45,463 nucleotides of DNA from an uncultured Acholeplasmataceae bacterium. GTDB lineage: Bacteria > Bacillota_I > Bacilli_A > Acholeplasmatales > Acholeplasmataceae. The number at the start of each line of letters is the position of its first letter. Positions within the stretch are counted from its first letter, which is position 1. Position numbers and translations under genes: made by a program. Under the pieces are notes generated by a model, which searched no databases, had not been told where the DNA came from, and saw only the letters and a program-made list of their open reading frames with translations. This document shows positions 41,229-45,463 of the stretch, one piece after another. The stretch spans positions 1-45,463 of the forward strand of contig CAKMKH010000005.1 in NCBI GenBank assembly GCA_927441705.1. The letters run 5' to 3'.

Positions 41229-42618
41229 GATGTTAAAGGTAGGCCAAATTGTAGAAGGCACAGTAATCAAGATCGAACAAAACACGATCTATTTAGATGT
41301 ACAATATACCACAGAAGGTAAAATACATTTAGATAATTTTGATAAACCTGCACCAGATACTTTTATTGGTTTAGTAAAAGAAGGACAAAAAATTAAAGCG
41401 AAAGTACAAAAAATTACAGACGACCCTGCGCAAATTCTCTTATCTCGACTACCTCTTCTCATTGAAGAAAAATTTGATGAAATCATTACTTTAGCTGAAA
41501 CAGGTGAAACTGTTAAAGCAAAAGTTAAAAAAATATTAGATAAAGGATTAATTTTGAATTACGAAACTAACGAAGTATTCTTACCTTATAGTTTATTAGA
41601 TTATGATCTATTAAAAGATAAAGATGCTTTAAAAGGTAAAACATTAGAAATCCAAATCATTGAGGCAACTAGAAAAGGAAGATCTAGACGTATCGTTGGA
41701 TCTAGAAAAGTTGTATTTGAGAGAGAAAGACAAGAAGCTTATGAATCACGCTTAAAAGATCGCCAAGAAGAACTTGAAACGATTAATACGGGTGATGTTG
41801 TTAAAGGTACAGTCGACAAAATTGAAAAACATGCAGCAACTGTTCGTTTTGATCATGTTGTTGGTTTATTGCGTATTTCACAAGTAAGTCACCACAGAAT
41901 CGATAAAATTGAAGATGTTTTATCATTAGGTGAAGAAATTGAAGTTAAGATTATCAAAAAAGAAGGCAATCGCTTAGATTTATCTATGAAAGCATTAGAA
42001 GATACACCTTATGAAAAATTCTACAAAGATCACAAAGTTGGTGACGAAGTTACAGGTACTGTATTCCAAAAATTACCATTTGGCATTATTGTAGAAGTTG
42101 AAAAAGATGTTAGAGGATTATTACATAAGAATGAATTTTCTTGGAATCCAAATGACAATTTCGAATCATTTGTAAAAATTGGTGATGAAGTTACATTAAG
42201 CATTATCCAAATGGATCCTAAAAAAGAAAGAATTGCTTTATCTAAAAAAACATTAGAAGATAATCCATGGAAAAACTTTACTGCTAAACGTGGTGATGTT
42301 GTTAAAGCTAAAGTCATTAGTGTTACTAAAGACGGTATTGAAGTTGAAGTTCAAGGCGCAACTGGATTTATCCATGTCTCTGAATTATCAAACGAACGTA
42401 TTGGCAAACCAGAAGATTATTTCGCGATTGGTGATGAAGTCACTGCAGTTATTACAGATGCAAACAGAGACCAATGGCAATTAAAATTATCAATTAGACA
42501 AGTTCTTGAAAGACAAGAACGTGCATCATATGAACAATATTTAGAAGATGATCAAGAAGCAGAAACTACCACTATTGGTGATTTATTTGCTGATGATTTG
42601 AAGAAAATGAAAAAGTAG
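41218..42618 (+). CDS. rpsA: Ribosomal protein S1 homologue
   Basis: A 466-residue protein of about five S1/OB-fold repeats (starting near residues 6, 93, 195, 278 and 365). The last two show GIIVEVEKDVRGLLHKNEF and GIEVEVQGATGFIHVSEL. The length is intermediate between the Firmicutes four-repeat form and the six-repeat form of E. coli. It promotes mRNA binding by the 30S subunit. The acidic tail ends in LFADDLKKMKK. Position after cmk is classical. Confidence 0.95.
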   Translation: MEFKMLKVGQIVEGTVIKIEQNTIYLDVQYTTEGKIHLDNFDKPAPDTFIGLVKEGQKIKAKVQKITDDPAQILLSRLPLLIEEKFDEIITLAETGETVKAKVKKILDKGLILNYETNEVFLPYSLLDYDLLKDKDALKGKTLEIQIIEATRKGRSRRIVGSRKVVFERERQEAYESRLKDRQEELETINTGDVVKGTVDKIEKHAATVRFDHVVGLLRISQVSHHRIDKIEDVLSLGEEIEVKIIKKEGNRLDLSMKALEDTPYEKFYKDHKVGDEVTGTVFQKLPFGIIVEVEKDVRGLLHKNEFSWNPNDNFESFVKIGDEVTLSIIQMDPKKERIALSKKTLEDNPWKNFTAKRGDVVKAKVISVTKDGIEVEVQGATGFIHVSELSNERIGKPEDYFAIGDEVTAVITDANRDQWQLKLSIRQVLERQERASYEQYLEDDQEAETTTIGDLFADDLKKMKK

Positions 42619-42627
42619 GTTTTAAAT

Positions 42628-43932
42628 ATGCCTTTTAAAGTAGCAATTGTAGGGCGCCCTAATGTAGGAAAGTCAAGCCTATTCAATCGTATTGTTGGCG
42701 AAAGACTTTCAATTACAGATGATGTGGCTGGTGTCACACGGGACCGCTTATACGCTAGCGCACAATGGTTAACCAAAAACTTTAGAGTCATTGACACAGG
42801 CGGCATCGACATTGGCGATGCTCCTTTTTTAAATCAAATAAAAGCACAAGCCCAAATCGCAATGGATGAAGCGGATGTAATTATTTTTGTTGTTGATGGT
42901 AAAGTTGGACTCACAGATAGTGATTATTACATTGCAAAATTGCTATTTAAAGCAGAAAAACCTGTTATATTAGCAGTTAATAAAATAGATGATATCAATC
43001 AAGCAACGAATGTATATGAATTTTATGCACTCGGTTTATCAGATCCAATCGCAGTTTCAGCAATACATGGTATTGGTGTTGGTGATTTACTTGATAAGGC
43101 ATTATCTTATATGACTGATGATGAAATCGTTTATGATGATGATGTCATTCGTTTTTGTATTGTTGGTAGACCAAACGTTGGTAAATCATCTTTAACAAAT
43201 ACGATTTTAGGTGAAGAAAGAGTCATTGTATCAGAAATTTCTGGAACAACAAGAGATGCCATAGATACACAATTTAAAAAAGATCGAAAAGAATACGTTG
43301 TTATTGATACTGCGGGGATTAAAAAGCGTGGTAAAATCTATGAAAACACTGATAAATATAGTGTTTTAAGAGCTTTATCAGCATTAGACCGTAGTGATAT
43401 AGCACTTTTAGTGCTTGACGGCGAAGAAGGCATTATCGAGCAAGATAAACACGTTGCTGGATATATTGCCGAATATTATAAAGCTGTTGTCATTGTAGTT
43501 AATAAATGGGATGCAGTTTTAAAAGATGATAAGACCATGAAAAAAATGGAAAAGCTTGTTAAAGAAGAATTTAAGTTTCTTGATTATGCAGAAGTGGTTT
43601 TCGTTTCTGCTAGAGATAATCAAAGAATACAAACTATATTTCCAGCATTAAATAGAGCATATGATAATTACCAAAAACAAGTACAAACATCAATTATTAA
43701 TGATTTAATGCATGATGCGGTAGCAATGAATCCAACACCTATCTTTAATCACGGAAAGGCGCAGTTTAATTATGCAACACAAGTTGCGATTAAACCTCCG
43801 ACTTTTATCATGTTTGTTAATAATCCAGATTTTGTCCATTTCTCATATGAAAGGTATTTATTAAATCAATTACGTGAATCTATTGATTTTACTGGATCAC
43901 CTATTAAACTAATATTAAGAAAGAAGGCTTAA
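42628..43932 (+). CDS. der: Ribosome-associated GTPase Der (EngA)
   Basis: A 434-residue double-GTPase required for 50S assembly. First G domain: GRPNVGKSSLFN, DTGGI, NKID. Second G domain: GRPNVGKSSLTN, DTAGIKKRG, NKWD. A KH-like C-terminal domain follows, ending SPIKLILRKKA. Ordinary full length. The next gene starts one base after the stop. Confidence 0.98.
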   Translation: MPFKVAIVGRPNVGKSSLFNRIVGERLSITDDVAGVTRDRLYASAQWLTKNFRVIDTGGIDIGDAPFLNQIKAQAQIAMDEADVIIFVVDGKVGLTDSDYYIAKLLFKAEKPVILAVNKIDDINQATNVYEFYALGLSDPIAVSAIHGIGVGDLLDKALSYMTDDEIVYDDDVIRFCIVGRPNVGKSSLTNTILGEERVIVSEISGTTRDAIDTQFKKDRKEYVVIDTAGIKKRGKIYENTDKYSVLRALSALDRSDIALLVLDGEEGIIEQDKHVAGYIAEYYKAVVIVVNKWDAVLKDDKTMKKMEKLVKEEFKFLDYAEVVFVSARDNQRIQTIFPALNRAYDNYQKQVQTSIINDLMHDAVAMNPTPIFNHGKAQFNYATQVAIKPPTFIMFVNNPDFVHFSYERYLLNQLRESIDFTGSPIKLILRKKA

Positions 43933-43933
43933 T

Positions 43934-44929
43934 ATGCGTATTTCTATCATCGGTGGTGGCGCTTGGGGAACAACACTTGGTCAAGTCTTGATTGATAATA
44001 ATCATCAAGTTAAAATATATGATGTAAATATAGACAATGTTGACAAAATTAATCAAAAAAGACATCCCTTTTTTGATACTATTTTGCCGGATGAAATCTA
44101 TGCAACATCAGACTTAAAAGAGATTATCGAATTTTCGAGTACTTATTTACTTTCAGTTCCAACTAAAGTGATTAGAGATGTTTTAAAAACTCTAAACATA
44201 CATATTCATGAACCCTCTGTTTTTATTAATGTTTCTAAAGGGATTGAACCAGAAACTTTAAAAAGAGTGAGTGAAATAGTTTTAGAAGAAATAGATGCTG
44301 ATAAATATGAAGGGTTTGTAGCACTTACTGGTCCATCTCATGCCGAAGAAGTTATTTTAAGACATTTAACTTTATTAGTAGCTGCAAGCACAAACGAACA
44401 ATTAGCCATTAAAATTCAACATACATTTTCAAATGAAGCATACTTAAGAGTCTATACGTCTAATGATTTGATAGGATGTGAAGTAGGTGGTGCTGTTAAA
44501 AATGCAATCGCGGTTATTTCTGGTGCATGTACAGGTCTAGGACTTGGTGAAAATGCACGAGCTGCAGTAATCACAAGAGGTATTATTGAAATTGTAAGAG
44601 TTGTAGAACTTATGGGTGGAAAAAAAGAAACAGCTTTCGGGCTTACAGGGATTGGTGACTTAATCGTTACTGCATCATCTGAACACTCAAGAAACTTTAC
44701 AGCAGGTAAAAAAATAGGATTAGGTGAGTCATTAGAACATATCTATAAAGAACAAAAACAGACCATCGAAGGTATAAGAACGATTGAAGCAATGCATGGC
44801 TTATCAAAGAAATATAACGTTGATTTGCCAATGATAAATACAGCATATGAGATCATTTTTAATGGTTTATCAGTCGAAAAAGGATTACAGAAATTACTCT
44901 CAAGAGACCTAAAATCTGAAGATTTTTAG
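43934..44929 (+). CDS. gpsA: Glycerol-3-phosphate dehydrogenase [NAD(P)+]
   Basis: A 331-residue enzyme making sn-glycerol 3-phosphate from dihydroxyacetone phosphate for phospholipid synthesis. The cofactor motif GGGAWGTTLG (residues 7-16), TGPSHAEE (about 137-144) and GGAVKNAIAVISGACTG (catalytic Lys, about residue 189) are intact. Standard place downstream of der. The stop is followed by the hup promoter. Confidence 0.97.
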   Translation: MRISIIGGGAWGTTLGQVLIDNNHQVKIYDVNIDNVDKINQKRHPFFDTILPDEIYATSDLKEIIEFSSTYLLSVPTKVIRDVLKTLNIHIHEPSVFINVSKGIEPETLKRVSEIVLEEIDADKYEGFVALTGPSHAEEVILRHLTLLVAASTNEQLAIKIQHTFSNEAYLRVYTSNDLIGCEVGGAVKNAIAVISGACTGLGLGENARAAVITRGIIEIVRVVELMGGKKETAFGLTGIGDLIVTASSEHSRNFTAGKKIGLGESLEHIYKEQKQTIEGIRTIEAMHGLSKKYNVDLPMINTAYEIIFNGLSVEKGLQKLLSRDLKSEDF

Positions 44930-44978
44930 TTAAAATGCTTCATAAAGCCGATAATTGAAGATAAAAAGCATCAAATAT

Positions 44979-45007
44979 TTGCAATATTGCGAAAAGTTTG
45001 ATAAAAT
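44979..45007 (+). promoter_or_regulatory. hup promoter
   Basis: TTGCAA (44979-44984), 17 bases, TAAAAT (45002-45007), followed by TAGGAGG before the start. Confidence 0.78.
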
Positions 45008-45033
45008 AAAGACAATTTATAGGAGGTAATTGA

Positions 45034-45309
45034 ATGAATAAGACTGAATTGATTTCTGTTATTGCTAACAGAGCAGAAGTAACTCAAAAAGTTGCTGAAG
45101 AAGTGTTGAGAGCTTTTACTGATACAGTTTCTGAAACTCTTGGTAGAAGAGGCGAAAAAGTTGTTGTTACAGGTTTTGGTACGTTTGAAGTTAGAGATCG
45201 TGCTCAAAGAACTGGTAAGAATCCTCGTACAGGTGAATTAATTACTGTTCCTGCACAAAAATCACCAGCTTTCAGAGCAGGTAAACTATTAAAAGAAGCA
45301 GTTAAATAA
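45034..45309 (+). CDS. hup: DNA-binding protein HU
   Basis: A 91-residue HU/IHF protein. MNKTELISVIANRAEVTQK at the N-terminus, VVVTGFGTFEVRDRAQR and the DNA-binding arm TGKNPRTGELITVPA are canonical. It bends and compacts DNA. It has its own promoter and a strong AGGAGG site. Confidence 0.98.
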   Translation: MNKTELISVIANRAEVTQKVAEEVLRAFTDTVSETLGRRGEKVVVTGFGTFEVRDRAQRTGKNPRTGELITVPAQKSPAFRAGKLLKEAVK

Positions 45310-45325
45310 TTAATAAAAAAAAGGG

Positions 45326-45379
45326 TCCTTTAAAATAGGTTGTGGTTTGTGAAAACTGACCTTTAAAAAGGATTGTGGT
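45326..45379 (+). repeat. Two imperfect direct repeats downstream of hup
   Basis: The unit TCCTTTAAAATAGGTTGTGGT (45326-45346, quoted over 21 bases as two halves TCCTTTAAAATAGG and TTGTGGT) recurs as ACCTTTAAAAAGG plus ATTGTGGT (45359-45379) with a 33-base period. Each copy has the inner pairing CCTTT with AAAGG. They lie between the hup stop and its terminator. Confidence 0.55.
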
Positions 45380-45392
45380 CAAAAATAGAATA

Positions 45393-45428
45393 GGTGCATA
45401 TGAGTTTAAACTCAAATGCACCTTTTTT
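45393..45428 (+). terminator. hup terminator
   Basis: GGTGCAT-A-TGAGTTT pairs with AAACTCA-A-ATGCACC, then six T. The end and 5' bases are similar to the terminator behind heliorhodopsin. Confidence 0.9.
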
Positions 45429-45463
45429 CTACCCTGAAAATGTATTATTTTTTGTATTTTATT

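Noticed and set aside
1-45463. Mycoplasma-type code (TGA as Trp), CRISPR, IS elements or prophage
   Set aside because: TGA ends several intact genes; no regularly spaced repeats, transposase or phage structural genes were seen.

Overview
The window comes from an AT-rich, low-GC Gram-positive (Firmicutes/Mollicutes-type) chromosome. TGA is a normal stop: ade at 12505-12507 and the 303-1712 reading frame both end on it, and tryptophan is TGG. This excludes the Mycoplasma code and fits an Acholeplasma/Izemoplasma/Haloplasma-like lineage or another deep AT-rich Firmicute. The cmk-rpsA-der-gpsA-hup order on the right is typical of Firmicutes. The lineage name is inference.

Region 1 (1-17317, all +, short gaps or overlapping starts and stops) is a long catabolic operon for purines of the xdh/ssnA/hyuA/ygeW/ygeY type. 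It holds a damaged molybdenum hydroxylase at the left edge, a membrane protein, an XdhC-type cofactor protein, a THEP1-like NTPase, a hydantoinase/dihydropyrimidinase, SsnA, a PreA-like FMN/Fe-S oxidoreductase, a complete three-subunit xanthine dehydrogenase-type enzyme, adenine deaminase, two fold-type II PLP enzymes, a YgeY-type hydrolase and a YgeW-type carbamoyltransferase. guaD (guanine deaminase) converges on it from the right. Together the genes suggest that adenine and guanine are deaminated, the purine is hydroxylated and reduced, the rings are opened, and the product is split into ammonia, a carbamoyl group (possible ATP source) and a keto acid.

Region 2 (17842-31502) is accessory. 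It contains a heliorhodopsin with its own promoter and strong terminator, a DUF2892 protein, an SDR, a DUF134 regulator with a 14-bp palindromic operator and a NifX-like partner, a DUF1858/DUF438(hemerythrin-PAS)/DUF454 set, YdeI-like, GrpB-like, a P-loop kinase, DUF2804, an Smr-like protein, a cold-shock protein, small envelope proteins, a DUF402 nucleotide phosphatase and an aromatic-acid-exporter-like protein. The first of two paralogous membrane proteins (30807-31502) closes it.

Region 3 (31503-39009) has a candidate C-rich small RNA between the two membrane paralogs, the second paralog, minus-strand tRNA-Gly(GCC) and an odd minus-strand tRNA-Thr(GGU), an M50 protease, an Endonuclease I-type nuclease and a heterodimeric ABC exporter.

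Region 4 (39108-45463) is conserved housekeeping: efp, rluB, cmk, rpsA, der, gpsA and hup, ending in a large terminator hairpin.

The most interesting items are the heliorhodopsin, the compact purine operon (a PreA-like protein without the usual catalytic cysteine, a THEP1-like NTPase, an orphan membrane protein, paired PLP enzymes) and the candidate sRNA. I saw no CRISPR array, insertion sequence or prophage. The only gene-poor stretch near 300 bases is 1-302, which holds scrambled pieces of the first hydroxylase.
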